From a virus, in the IMG/VR virus record IMGVR_UViG_3300030110_003230, positions 8,407-35,100 of that record: 26,694 bases of DNA; one strand, given 5' to 3'. Position 1 is the stretch's first letter. Each line of letters begins with the position of its first letter. The notes below the pieces were generated by a model. The model worked only from the letters and a program-made list of their open reading frames with translations. It made no database searches and was not told where the DNA came from. A program made the translations under genes and the position numbers. Shown here one piece after another: positions 8,579 through 15,633 of this stretch.

Positions 8579-9088
8579 TTAAATACTCACATCCTGACTG
8601 GGGAATTTACCAGCTACGTTTGGATCTACTATAGCATTTCCACTCGCTGCAGGCTGTGATGCTTCAGCATTCTCAGTATTGAATCCTACTGGTACGTTTG
8701 ATATCTGATCTAGATTTTGTCTAGTTACCATATCTTCCTGAGCTATCAAACCTTTATCTTCTGCACTATCAGCTCCCCCTAGTTCCCTTGAATATTTAGA
8801 TAAAAAATTATTCGCAAATTCGTTATTTCCAGGTTCAAAATTACCTGAGTTTACGAATCGTAAATCATTCAAGTTCTGTTGTGCAATAGGGGCTTCATTT
8901 TGAAATGTGTATGAACTCTGATAAAAGTCACCCTGTAATGGATTCTCATCAAGAGTTCCTCTCCACGGATCTTGTAAACCTCCTTGAGAATTAGGTCCTG
9001 TAGTTTTATTTGCAATCGGTTTTTGTTGCCGAACAGCTTTATCTGCAGGAGTTGCATCTCTCTTATTTAGGTTTACAAATCTAACCAT
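8579..9088 (-). CDS. Asn/Gln-rich small virion-operon protein
   Basis: This 169-aa protein is polar, rich in Asn, Gln, Asp and Pro, and predicted to be largely disordered. The N-terminus is basic (MVRFVNLNKRDATPADKAVRQQ) and the remainder acidic. No catalytic motif or membrane segment is visible. It starts 2 bp from the stop of the 62-aa gene and ends 1 bp from the next start, so it belongs to the late operon. A small head, tail or scaffold component is possible, function unknown. Confidence 0.65.
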   Translation of the reverse strand: MVRFVNLNKRDATPADKAVRQQKPIANKTTGPNSQGGLQDPWRGTLDENPLQGDFYQSSYTFQNEAPIAQQNLNDLRFVNSGNFEPGNNEFANNFLSKYSRELGGADSAEDKGLIAQEDMVTRQNLDQISNVPVGFNTENAEASQPAASGNAIVDPNVAGKFPSQDVSI

Positions 9089-9090
9089 AA

Positions 9091-9279
9091 TTAGGATTCA
9101 AAAAGAGCTTTCTCTAATTGTGCCACAAGTAAGTCGTCAACTTTGTTTCCAGTCTTAGCTGCTGCTTTTTTTAGTAGTGATACTACAAATTTCTTTAGAA
9201 GATCATCTAAGTCTTCAGGTATCTTGTCAACCGCTTTGTTTACTACATTGATTGCGATTGGAAGTAAAAATTTCGTCAT
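9091..9279 (-). CDS. Small amphipathic helical protein, 62 aa
   Basis: No family recognised. It is a Lys/Leu/Asp/Val-rich protein that reads as two amphipathic helices (LPIAINVVNKAVDKI and DLDDLLKKFVVSLLKKAAAK). It lies 38 bp after the 499-aa gene and 2 bp before the next one, in the same direction, which supports it being expressed. Membrane-peripheral binding is possible given the helix amphipathicity. Confidence 0.6.
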   Translation of the reverse strand: MTKFLLPIAINVVNKAVDKIPEDLDDLLKKFVVSLLKKAAAKTGNKVDDLLVAQLEKALFES

Positions 9280-9317
9280 GAGTTTGTTGTTAATACTTTA
9301 AATGTAGCAAAGGTTTA

Positions 9318-10817
9318 CTAAAGAGAGAACTGATTTGGAATGACTCTATCCCCTTCAGAAACAAATCCAAATATCTCGCCTGCTTGTCTTTTTTTACCTT
9401 CTTTTGCTTCACGTTTGGCTCTGTTGTAGTAAGAACCAAAATTATCAGGAGACATTTGATTTTGCAGATAATCCATACCACCTTCATCTACTCCAAAAGT
9501 TCCCGTCTGTACTGAAGTAGCATCCCCATAAACACCTGTTTCAGGTTTAGGATTTACTGGTACATTTGTATAATTAAAAGTAACTTGACCATCACCATTA
9601 GTTGGTGGTATATATGAAACACCCATTGATTTACCTTTGAATCTTCCAGGAAATAGATCTGTTCGAGAACCTTCTATTAGATTTACAAAGTTATCTACAT
9701 CATTAGTTGTAGATTGAGATTCTTGATTTTGCCCTTTTCTCACAGATTGCATAAAGTCAGGATCGTTTAACGCCCCTAACGGATCTAATATAGAAAGACT
9801 TTGTGTATTAGGAAAAGTCTTTTGCAACTCCTGTGCAGCACCTAATTTTTTAAAATTTTCTTCTTGTTCAGGAGTAGTTTCTTTTGATCCAAAATTTAAG
9901 TTTAATCCTTTAATTCTTGCTTCATCTTGTTTATTTTTTTCTATCTGTTGTAACATTTGATTCGTTGCCCTTTCTGATACCACATCTTTAGATCTATTAG
10001 GAGATGGATCAACTTGTACCTCTTCAATTTCTTTAGCAAACACTTGAGATCGAGCACCAATATTATCTTCTCCACCTTCCATTTGAGTGTGATCATCAAA
10101 ACTTGTTAAGTAACCTTTATAACCAAATTTTTCTTCAGGTTGTCCGCTTTGTTCTACTGCTGATACAAGAGATGGATCTGTTAAACCTGGAATTAAACCA
10201 GTTTTTCTTGTAAATTCTGCTAATTTTTCTTTGCCTCCATCAATTTCTGATATTTCTTGTGTTCCTCCTATTTCTTTCATACCATCACCAGTTATAGTCC
10301 TTCCTAAGTTTCTGGTAAACATATTGTCAGAACCACCACCTTGTAACATCTCTTTGGTAGTAAGAGGTACTGAACCTGCAACTGCTTGTACTTCTCTTTT
10401 GACATCACGATCAATTGAGGTCATATCAGGGTTACTAGACTGACTACCACTTATTTCTTCTGCTACAGTGCTTGGTCCACTGGTGACTTCCATAGCTTGT
10501 GTTCCTTTTCTCTCTTCTAAACCAACATTTGTCTGATTTTCCGATACTCTTTGCCCAAGATTCTGACTTGTAGGGCGATAAGGGGTTTTTGCCTCCGATA
10601 AGTCTGCTTGTATACCAGCCCCTATACCTCTTTGAAAGGTTCTACCAATACCTTTCACCATATCTCCAGCTTTATCTAAAATATTTGGATTTTTTGCAAA
10701 ATTTCTAGTGAAATCATATACATCAGGAGCCATTCTTGCACGAGAAGCGGCATCATTAGGCATTGAAGCCCCAGTCATTCGGGAATATAGCTCGAAATCT
10801 CGTGGAGAAACAGGCAT
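9318..10817 (-). CDS. Large disordered virion-type protein, first gene of the leftward operon
   Basis: This 499-aa protein is the first gene of the minus-strand operon and faces the divergent control region. It is polar, rich in Gly, Thr, Asn, Gln and Glu, with no recognised domain. The N-terminus (FELYSRMTGASMPNDAASR) may be ordered. A segment near residue 200 (EFTRKTGLIPGLTDP) resembles AFSKRTGLTKVEP in the 214-aa plus-strand gene at 25809. The C-terminal 60 residues (DYLQNQMSPDNFGSYYNRAKREAKEGKK through RVIPNQFSL) look more conserved in composition. A structural or ejected role is inferred. The start ATG follows an A/T-rich leader with no clear SD. Confidence 0.7.
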   Translation of the reverse strand: MPVSPRDFELYSRMTGASMPNDAASRARMAPDVYDFTRNFAKNPNILDKAGDMVKGIGRTFQRGIGAGIQADLSEAKTPYRPTSQNLGQRVSENQTNVGLEERKGTQAMEVTSGPSTVAEEISGSQSSNPDMTSIDRDVKREVQAVAGSVPLTTKEMLQGGGSDNMFTRNLGRTITGDGMKEIGGTQEISEIDGGKEKLAEFTRKTGLIPGLTDPSLVSAVEQSGQPEEKFGYKGYLTSFDDHTQMEGGEDNIGARSQVFAKEIEEVQVDPSPNRSKDVVSERATNQMLQQIEKNKQDEARIKGLNLNFGSKETTPEQEENFKKLGAAQELQKTFPNTQSLSILDPLGALNDPDFMQSVRKGQNQESQSTTNDVDNFVNLIEGSRTDLFPGRFKGKSMGVSYIPPTNGDGQVTFNYTNVPVNPKPETGVYGDATSVQTGTFGVDEGGMDYLQNQMSPDNFGSYYNRAKREAKEGKKRQAGEIFGFVSEGDRVIPNQFSL

Positions 10818-10980
10818 TTTTTATAATTTTATGAATCTATAAGTCTAATTTTAAGTTCTATAGACTCTACCCCCTAAAAAGCCTTAGAAACCCTCAATTC
10901 GGGGTAAAAAAAATTTGTAACATCAGGCGAAGCCGTGAATTGTAAAGCCGCTGTAACAAAAAAAAGAAATATAGGGCAAT

Positions 10981-10996
10981 TGTTACTGTATGTAAC
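10981..10996. repeat. Inverted TGTAAC pair (GTTAC-N5-GTAAC)
   Basis: A TGTTAC half-site at 10981 and a TGTAAC half-site at 10991 form a dyad, GTTAC TGTAT GTAAC (10982-10996), with perfect 5-bp arms. It is the most symmetrical member of the TGTAAC family in this intergenic region and is a likely dimer binding site. Confidence 0.55.
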
Positions 10997-11139
10997 GCCC
11001 GATTCTCAAATTCTGGGGGGATTGTTACTAAATGTGTAGAAAATAGAGCAATTTATGTGAAATATTAAGGAAATATAAAGGCAAAGTTGTAAAAGTTAAC
11101 ACAATCTGGGTTAAATGTAACAACATCTGTAACAATTAG

Positions 11140-11148
11140 TTTTCCACA
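11140..11148 (+). promoter_or_regulatory. DnaA-type box TTTTCCACA
   Basis: TTTTCCACA differs by one base from the E. coli consensus TTATCCACA and matches the form reported for cyanobacterial DnaA. It lies 6 bp after the last TGTAACA motif (11128-11134), which strengthens the origin reading. A 9-mer can occur by chance. Confidence 0.4.
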
Positions 11149-11272
11149 GGGATTTTTATTACAAAGTGTAAACATTTGCACCAGATAGCACAATTTTTAA
11201 GGAATTTTGCCAAATTTTGCCCATTTTTCCCTGTTTTTTGCTTGATAACGTACATTTTTTTAGGTTTAGAGG

Positions 11273-11288
11273 CGGCCTAACGGCCTAA
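11273..11288 (+). repeat. Tandem 8-bp repeat CGGCCTAA x2
   Basis: Two perfect adjacent copies of CGGCCTAA make a GC-rich island in otherwise A/T DNA. TTTAGG about 10 bp upstream is complementary to the CCTAAA at the right edge. It lies about 80 bp upstream of the rightward -35 box. Confidence 0.55.
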
Positions 11289-11366
11289 ATATAAGTGCCT
11301 GTTTAAAACTTTTTAAAACTCTTTAAAATTTTTCTCTATATTATATAAGAATCTTTTTAATTAATA

Positions 11367-11395
11367 TTGACTTATTGCACTTAATGGACTATATT
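11367..11395 (+). promoter_or_regulatory. sigma70-type promoter for the early region
   Basis: TTGACT (11367-11372), a 17-bp spacer and TATATT (11390-11395) are close to host housekeeping consensus. The predicted start of transcription near 11402 gives a leader of about 50 nt that includes AAGGA before the ATG at 11452. Confidence 0.65.
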
Positions 11396-11451
11396 TAAAT
11401 AGTACAAATAAATGTACATTTAAACCTTACTTATTAAAGGAACTTCAAACA

Positions 11452-11799
11452 ATGTCAAACTTAGTCATTACTTCAAACAAAACACTAGAAACACTTCTAT
11501 TAAATGCAATAGATGATGAGATACAAAACAATGAGTATGATGGTTTACTTAGTCTACAAAATGCTCAAAGTTTTAATTATGTAGATAAATTTGACTGGCT
11601 GCATACAAGATATTTAACAGAATCAGGTTATGGCCGTTATATGAGTCTTACAGAATGGTTTCAAGGTTTAGCGGTCGATGTTCCATTTTGGAATGATGAC
11701 ATAGAAAATCTAGGCTTAGATTCTTCAACTTATTGGGATGATTTAGCAACTACTCTTATAAATCTAATATCTTATAAGCCTGTAGAAATAGTAAATTAA
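11452..11799 (+). CDS. First early gene, unknown 115-aa protein
   Basis: No family recognised. This acidic 115-aa protein contains an aromatic-rich core (DKFDWLHTRYLTESGYGRYMSLTEWFQGL, about 44-72) and an acidic C-terminal half. It is the first gene after the strong rightward promoter and has AAAGGAACTT upstream, so it should be expressed early and strongly. First-expressed small acidic phage proteins often bind host proteins, but nothing here identifies a target. It is followed by the first two-hairpin repeat. Confidence 0.75.
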   Translation: MSNLVITSNKTLETLLLNAIDDEIQNNEYDGLLSLQNAQSFNYVDKFDWLHTRYLTESGYGRYMSLTEWFQGLAVDVPFWNDDIENLGLDSSTYWDDLATTLINLISYKPVEIVN

Positions 11800-11810
11800 T
11801 TATTTATTTT

Positions 11811-11865
11811 ATAGCTAGCTTAAAGCCCTATTTATTAGGGTTTTATGATAGCCTTAAAAACTATC
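11811..11865 (+). repeat. Two-hairpin intergenic repeat, copy 1 (terminator-like)
   Basis: Starts ATAGCTAGCTTA. Hairpin 1 is AAGCCCTA / TAGGGTTT (11823-11843, loop TTTAT) followed by a T. Hairpin 2 is GATAG / CTATC (11847-11865). Copy 2 at 12253 is nearly identical outside the hairpin and keeps pairing by a C-G to T-A compensatory change. Hairpin 1 looks like an intrinsic terminator or processing site for the preceding gene. Confidence 0.75.
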
Positions 11866-11889
11866 TTTAAATTTTATTTCTACCTTATT

Positions 11890-12240
11890 ATGGAAAATCA
11901 AACACTAACTAAAAATTTTGAAGTAGGTCAAATTTGTGACTGTGGAATTTCTCAAACTAGCTATTATATAGTTACTAGAATTTCGAAATCAAATGTATGG
12001 TTTAAAGCTATACCATCAATAATAATTGATGATGAATTAAAAAATGAATGGGGCGGCCAAAAATGGCACAGTTTACCAAATTTTAAAGTTATAGATGGTA
12101 AAAATGTTCCTTTATATACAGGCAAAGAATTTAGGCAAAAATTATATATTAATGTTGATAACGAACAATATTGTTATAGGCCATATGTAGGAATTATAAG
12201 ACCATGGAGAGGTGATATCGCCTATAACGACTCAATGTAA
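11890..12240 (+). CDS. Unknown 116-aa protein
   Basis: No family recognised. It has a beta-rich look with Trp and Tyr throughout (QICDCGISQTSYYIVTRISKSNVWFKAIPS, about 13-42), then a C-terminal YRPYVGIIRPWRGD segment. Short phage proteins that hold an SH3-like barrel read similarly, but this is only an impression. An upstream in-frame ATG at 11845 lies inside the hairpin repeat, so the ATG at 11890 is preferred. That start has no SD and is preceded by CCTTATT, like several neighbouring genes. Confidence 0.7.
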   Translation: MENQTLTKNFEVGQICDCGISQTSYYIVTRISKSNVWFKAIPSIIIDDELKNEWGGQKWHSLPNFKVIDGKNVPLYTGKEFRQKLYINVDNEQYCYRPYVGIIRPWRGDIAYNDSM

Positions 12241-12252
12241 GCTTAAATCTTT

Positions 12253-12306
12253 ATAGCTAGCTTAAAGCCTTATTTATAAGGTTTTATGATAGCCTTAAAA
12301 ACTATC
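12253..12306 (+). repeat. Two-hairpin intergenic repeat, copy 2
   Basis: Hairpin 1 is AAGCCTTA / TAAGGTTT (12265-12284, loop TTTA), hairpin 2 is GATAG / CTATC (12288-12306). It differs from copy 1 mainly by a paired substitution in the stem and one loop base, so the fold rather than the sequence is kept. Confidence 0.75.
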
Positions 12307-12333
12307 AAAATTAAATTTTATTTTTCACTTATT

Positions 12334-12534
12334 ATGAAAAAATCCGACCGAAAAAAACTTGAGCATAGTGTAACTGAAAAGTTAATAGCTATGATTCAAA
12401 CAAATGATTTAGACAGAATGTCTATCTTTTTTGCTGACTTATCTGAAACATTAACACCAAAACAATTAAATGTTTTAAATTCAGTAATTGCTGATTATGG
12501 TTTTAATAATTTCGAGGGAATATACAATGTCTAA
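12334..12534 (+). CDS. Unknown small helical protein, 66 aa
   Basis: A charged all-helical protein starting MKKSDRKKLEHSVTEKLIAMIQ, with no recognised domain. The in-frame ATG at 12286 lies inside the repeat and is unlikely to be used. The chosen ATG has no SD but carries the TTATT context seen at other cassette starts. It overlaps the gp88-family gene by 8 bp, the only overlap in this spaced region, so the two genes are probably co-translated. Confidence 0.65.
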   Translation: MKKSDRKKLEHSVTEKLIAMIQTNDLDRMSIFFADLSETLTPKQLNVLNSVIADYGFNNFEGIYNV

Positions 12535-13408
12535 AAAACCAATAGATTTTAAAAATTTTAGTCTAAAACATAATTTAGACAGTACTAATTTTTTAACCTT
12601 AAGCTCATCCAAAATAATTAAGAATCAATTAATTAGTGAAGCGCCTACAGCCGTTTTATATATGTATAACGACTTTCAAGCCTGCCCATTTGCGGATACT
12701 TGTAGGGATGTTTGCTTAATTCAATCGGGACGTGCAATTTTTTCCCCAAAAATAATGGAATGTCGAATAAGAAGACATAAAGCTTTTATTTATGATAGAA
12801 GTATGTTTTTTAGATTTTGCGTTAGTGAAGTTATTAGGCATTATTCAAAAAATCGTAGCTACGATAAAATCGGATTTCGCTTCAATGGTACATCGGATTG
12901 GCATATTTTAAGAATGCCTATCAAGATTGAAAAAAGTGATTCGGATTACATCCTTAAAGCTTTTAATGTCTACATAGAACCAATAAAGTATTCAAATATT
13001 ATTGAATGTTTGATGTATGCATTAGACGTTAAATTAAATCAATCAGTAGGTAAGAAATTAAATATGTATGACTATACAAAACGTCCTATAACATCAAGTG
13101 ATTTAAAGCTTGCTAAAAAACTCGGATATCATCTATCGTTGAGCCACGGATCAAAAGCAGATTTATTTACTAAGGCTATTGAGTTAGGTTTAAATTATGC
13201 CGCTAGTTTTAAATTAGGTCATAATGAACCATTACCTAAAACATTCACATATAGAGGTGTAACTTTAGAAGTTTTAGATGGGGATTTAACAGACTGGCGT
13301 ATAGATGATAAGTCAGACAAAACTTATATCATAGGTTTAAAGCATAAAAGGACTAAGAATCAAAACGATAAAGCTATAAATAAATTCTGTATAAATACAT
13401 CTAATTAA
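12527..13408 (+). CDS. gp88-family phage protein (cysteine cluster)
   Basis: This 293-aa protein resembles the phage Gene product 88 family. It has an N-terminal LSSSKI-type segment, a cysteine cluster C53-x5-C-x3-C63 (ACPFADTCRDVC) plus C79, a GFRFNGTSDWHILR segment about 50 residues later, and a C-terminal DGDLTDWRIDDKS followed by GLKHKR. The cysteines could hold zinc or an iron-sulphur centre. The biochemical role of gp88 proteins is not established. The ATG at 12527 is chosen because CGAGGGA lies at the right distance. A longer frame from 12488 would overlap the neighbour more deeply and lacks SD support. Confidence 0.65.
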   Translation: MSKKPIDFKNFSLKHNLDSTNFLTLSSSKIIKNQLISEAPTAVLYMYNDFQACPFADTCRDVCLIQSGRAIFSPKIMECRIRRHKAFIYDRSMFFRFCVSEVIRHYSKNRSYDKIGFRFNGTSDWHILRMPIKIEKSDSDYILKAFNVYIEPIKYSNIIECLMYALDVKLNQSVGKKLNMYDYTKRPITSSDLKLAKKLGYHLSLSHGSKADLFTKAIELGLNYAASFKLGHNEPLPKTFTYRGVTLEVLDGDLTDWRIDDKSDKTYIIGLKHKRTKNQNDKAINKFCINTSN

Positions 13409-13462
13409 AGCTAACTTCAAGCCTTATCTTTTTAAGGTTTGATGATAGCCTTACTAGCTATC
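13409..13462 (+). repeat. Two-hairpin intergenic repeat, copy 3
   Basis: Diverged copy. Hairpin 1 is CAAGCCTTA / TAAGGTTTG (13418-13441, 9 bp with one G-T), hairpin 2 is GATAGC / GCTATC (13444-13462, 6 bp). Loop sequences differ from copies 1 and 2 while stems are kept. It lies directly after the gp88-family stop. Confidence 0.7.
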
Positions 13463-13490
13463 AATAAATAAATTTTTCAGAAATTTATTA

Positions 13491-13521
13491 AATTCTGGGA
13501 TAGATTACCCTGCCCAGAATT
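13491..13521 (+). terminator. Perfect 9-bp hairpin AATTCTGGG / CCCAGAATT
   Basis: AATTCTGGG (13491-13499) and CCCAGAATT (13513-13521) form a perfect stem with a 13-nt loop, followed by ATTTTGTT. A related element occurs at 14544-14572 and a palindromic relative at 16278-16293. It could terminate transcription or act as a leader structure for the gene starting 29 bp later. Confidence 0.55.
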
Positions 13522-13549
13522 ATTTTGTTCACTTTATTTCTAATTTATT

Positions 13550-13786
13550 ATGGAATCAAACAATTCTTACAACTCAAAGGCTTACGAAAATTTAAAATCT
13601 TTGGATTGTATTCTTTATCAGTTATGCGATATCACTAACTCGAAACATTCGGATTGGGATTATAATCTCTTTGATCATTTACCAAATGATATTGATATGG
13701 ATGAATTCACTAGGGTTTATTCAAAACGAATTATGGCACAAATTGATGTTATAAAAAGAGGTAAAAAAATTATGTATGCACTTTAA
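13550..13786 (+). CDS. Unknown acidic 78-aa protein
   Basis: No family recognised. A soluble protein starting MESNNSYNSKAYENLKSLD, with an acidic DHLPNDIDMDEFTRVY segment (about 43-58) and a basic C-terminus (RGKKIMYAL). The start lacks an SD and is preceded by TAATTTATT, as at 13886. It stands alone between two hairpin regions, as a single-gene cassette. Confidence 0.65.
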   Translation: MESNNSYNSKAYENLKSLDCILYQLCDITNSKHSDWDYNLFDHLPNDIDMDEFTRVYSKRIMAQIDVIKRGKKIMYAL

Positions 13787-13804
13787 ATCTTTTTAATCCT
13801 TGCT

Positions 13805-13830
13805 TATAGCCATTCTTAGGGATGGTTATA
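13805..13830 (+). terminator. Hairpin TATAGCCAT / ATGGTTATA
   Basis: A 9-bp stem with one G-T pair and an 8-nt loop lies in the gap after the 78-aa gene. It occupies the same position as the two-hairpin repeats and shares AGCC...GGTT in the stem, so it may be a distant member of that family. No strong T-run follows. Confidence 0.5.
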
Positions 13831-13885
13831 TGAAAGGCTTAATTTAAGTTCTTTCACTTTATACACTTTTATAGGTCAATTTATT

Positions 13886-14311
13886 ATGACTACTCAAACA
13901 AGTTATGGAGAATGTTTTTTAATTAGTTCATGTGCAACTATTAAAACATTAAAACAAGATACTTGGGAAAATGATCACTTATTTAATAAGGATGGATCTC
14001 TTAAAGAACATGTAGTCGATTTAAAAAAGACTCAAACAAAATTCAATGGGATATCTTATTCGGCATATGTTCCCACACTAGTGGCTCAGATTGAATACAA
14101 AATGGATGGATATCCTTTTTATATAGATTATGAAGCCGCACTATATGAGAACCATGAAACCCTAGAAGAATTGGAAACTGATAAAAATTTAATCAAAGAT
14201 ATTGATTCAAATTTAAATCAACTTCAATTAGATATTATTGAAGCTTTTCACAATGGGTGGGGATGCACCTCACTAAGTCAAGATTATGATGTTGAGTATG
14301 ACCATGACTAA
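13886..14311 (+). CDS. Unknown acidic 141-aa protein
   Basis: No family recognised. The protein has an N-terminal mixed region with a CFLISSCATIK segment, a middle beta-like part (FNGISYSAYVPTLVAQIEY, about 53-71) and a strongly acidic C-terminal third ending DYDVEYDHD. A strong negative charge can reflect DNA mimicry, but the evidence is composition only. The start follows AATTTATT with no SD. The stop overlaps the next start. Confidence 0.65.
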   Translation: MTTQTSYGECFLISSCATIKTLKQDTWENDHLFNKDGSLKEHVVDLKKTQTKFNGISYSAYVPTLVAQIEYKMDGYPFYIDYEAALYENHETLEELETDKNLIKDIDSNLNQLQLDIIEAFHNGWGCTSLSQDYDVEYDHD

Positions 14312-14498
14312 ACAAAACAAGATACGAATTAAAGCAACCGCAGGCTTAAAAGATTTAGACGAACTACATGACACACTTAAAAATTTTGGTATGTTTAAAA
14401 ATTATTCTTTAACCCATGAAAAATTTAAGCAACGTGGTAATACTGCATTGCATGATATGTGGATTGAACTAACTCAAGTTGGGGATAGTCAAAGCTAA
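14304..14498 (+). CDS. Unknown small basic protein, 64 aa
   Basis: Starts MTKQNKIRIKATAGLKDLDELHDTL and ends ELTQVGDSQS. It looks like an alpha/beta fold with no recognised family. The ATG at 14304 overlaps the stop of the 141-aa gene by 8 bp. An upstream ATG at 14286 in the same frame would extend into that gene and is less likely. The pair is probably translationally coupled. Confidence 0.6.
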   Translation: MTKQNKIRIKATAGLKDLDELHDTLKNFGMFKNYSLTHEKFKQRGNTALHDMWIELTQVGDSQS

Positions 14499-14543
14499 AA
14501 CTTTAATCCAAAAATAAAATTTTAAAATCAGAAATTTACAAAT

Positions 14544-14585
14544 AATTCTGATGGATACCCCTGCCCAGAATTTTCCAGGAAAATT
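14544..14585 (+). terminator. Double hairpin AATTCTG/CAGAATT and AATTTTCC/GGAAAATT
   Basis: The first stem (14544-14550 with 14566-14572) is a relative of the hairpin at 13491: both are preceded by TCAGAAATTTA and contain CCCTGCCCAGAATT. It overlaps a second perfect 8-bp dyad, AATTTTCC A GGAAAATT (14569-14585). The two stems compete for 14569-14572. It lies 26 bp upstream of the next promoter and probably ends the cassette region. Confidence 0.55.
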
Positions 14586-14610
14586 CAAAATTTCAATTTA
14601 AATTAATTTA

Positions 14611-14639
14611 TTGACATACCGACCGATATGCCCTAGATT
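14611..14639 (+). promoter_or_regulatory. sigma70-type promoter with internal dyad
   Basis: TTGACA (14611-14616), a 17-bp spacer and TAGATT (14634-14639). The spacer contains an imperfect dyad, CATACCGACCGATATG, which could be an operator. The leader then leads to a good SD (TAGGAGACT) before the ATG at 14695. An open frame that starts at 14611 runs through the promoter and is not a real start. Confidence 0.7.
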
Positions 14640-14694
14640 AATTATCAAGGTTACCACCCTTATTTATTTACTCACTTTATTAGGAGACTACAAA

Positions 14695-15051
14695 ATGGAA
14701 AAGGCAACTTTTTATTTGCCATGCCCTTCAAGAAATGGGGATGAATTCCCTCCAAGTTTTGAAGGATACTATGACCCCTCCCACCGTTGGAATGGGTGGG
14801 TAGGCAATCCTTTATTCACTAGGGAAATTTACGACAAAATTGTCAAATACTATACAAATGAAGAATTTAATACTGAAGAAGATATTGAATATATAAAAGA
14901 GTTTACTGACCCTGAGACAAACAAAACATCTTTAAATGTATCAATGCATGGTTCTCTCTATGCATTCGGCTCATGCTGTCTTTGTTGGTCTGTAGATGAG
15001 AAAGATGATCAAGACAATATGGGTAGAGTTTATTTAATGGAGGAAAAATGA
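14695..15051 (+). CDS. First gene of the small-gene operon, 118 aa, cysteine motif
   Basis: No family recognised. The first 40 residues are rich in Pro, Gly, Trp and Phe (FYLPCPSRNGDEFPPSFEGYY, RWNGWVGNPLF), followed by an acidic helix and a Cys-rich GSCCLCW near residue 98. TAGGAGACTACAAA gives a strong ribosome site, and the promoter lies about 55 bp upstream. The stop overlaps the next start as ATGA, so this gene leads a translationally coupled operon. Confidence 0.75.
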   Translation: MEKATFYLPCPSRNGDEFPPSFEGYYDPSHRWNGWVGNPLFTREIYDKIVKYYTNEEFNTEEDIEYIKEFTDPETNKTSLNVSMHGSLYAFGSCCLCWSVDEKDDQDNMGRVYLMEEK

Positions 15052-15188
15052 ATAAATATAAGAAATATACTTACACTCAAATAGTCAATATTGTTGGCTA
15101 CAAAGTAGTAAGAAAATTTGATACTAATCAAATAAATTTAGGTCAATTTATGGAAATTTTTGAACAAAAATTAAAGGAGAAAAACTAA
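15048..15188 (+). CDS. Small basic protein, 46 aa
   Basis: Starts MNKYKKYTYTQIVNIVGYKVV and ends QKLKEKN. No family recognised. ATGA overlap with the previous stop and an upstream GGAGGAAAA support expression. Its stop shares the A of the next ATG (TAATG). Confidence 0.6.
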   Translation: MNKYKKYTYTQIVNIVGYKVVRKFDTNQINLGQFMEIFEQKLKEKN

Positions 15189-15346
15189 TGAACAAAGAAA
15201 TTGTAGAACGCTCAAGCGGTTATTGGATTGTTAATTCTGAAGGTGGAGTTGCTGATCATCCTTTATTTGATCTTCAACCTTATGTGGAATTAGATGAAGC
15301 AGTAAGGGCATTGGAAGCATTTGAAAATTTGGAGGAAATAAACTAA
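15188..15346 (+). CDS. Small acidic protein, 52 aa
   Basis: Reads MNKEIVERSSGYWIVNSEGG, then an acidic helix with ELDEAVRALEAFENLEE. No family recognised. AAAGGAGAAAAAC provides an SD for its ATG, and TAATG links it to both neighbours. The compact beta-strand plus helix pattern resembles many phage accessory proteins. Confidence 0.6.
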   Translation: MNKEIVERSSGYWIVNSEGGVADHPLFDLQPYVELDEAVRALEAFENLEEIN

Positions 15347-15633
15347 TGGAAGATTTAATTAATGAACAAATCTTAGAAAATATCCACGAGGGATATGAGA
15401 TTTACAAAGTCACTCTTGATGTAGTTTTTGAGGATCTAAATGGAAGAGTACAAAACGTAGCCGACTATGAAGATGAAGTAATCAAGTATGCAATCAGAGA
15501 GAGATCCTGTTTTGCAGATCAAGATTTAAAATTAGTTAGACATAATAATATGTCTTTCTTTCCCACCTTATATGATGCTGAACAGGCATTATCTGAGATC
15601 GTACAAAAAACATTTGAGGAACAATCACAATGA
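15346..15633 (+). CDS. Unknown 95-aa protein
   Basis: An acidic soluble protein with an N-terminal helix (EDLINEQILENIHEGYEIYKV), a strand and a C-terminal helical segment (DAEQALSEIVQKTFEEQSQ). No family recognised. GGAGGAAATAAACTA before the ATG is a strong SD, which also ends the previous gene. Its stop overlaps the methyltransferase-like start. Confidence 0.65.
   Translation: MEDLINEQILENIHEGYEIYKVTLDVVFEDLNGRVQNVADYEDEVIKYAIRERSCFADQDLKLVRHNNMSFFPTLYDAEQALSEIVQKTFEEQSQ

Larger units (their letters stand above)
10818..11451. promoter_or_regulatory. Divergent control region / candidate replication origin
   Basis: A 634-bp gene-free stretch lies between the leftward late operon and the rightward early genes. 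It holds TGTAACA at 10916, 10952, 11116 and 11128, TGTAAC at 10991, and TGTTAC at 10981 and 11033, with looser relatives at 10941 (TGTAAAG) and near 11167. It also contains a DnaA-like box, a tandem CGGCCTAA pair, long A/T runs (11300-11365) and a rightward promoter. Iterated motifs plus a DnaA box and AT-rich DNA are typical of phage or plasmid origins, but the motifs could equally be operators for one regulator. No convincing promoter for the leftward operon was found. Confidence 0.5.

Noticed and set aside
14611-14694. N-terminal extension of the 118-aa gene
   Set aside because: It would run through the TTGACA/TAGATT promoter; the SD at TAGGAGACT supports the ATG at 14695.
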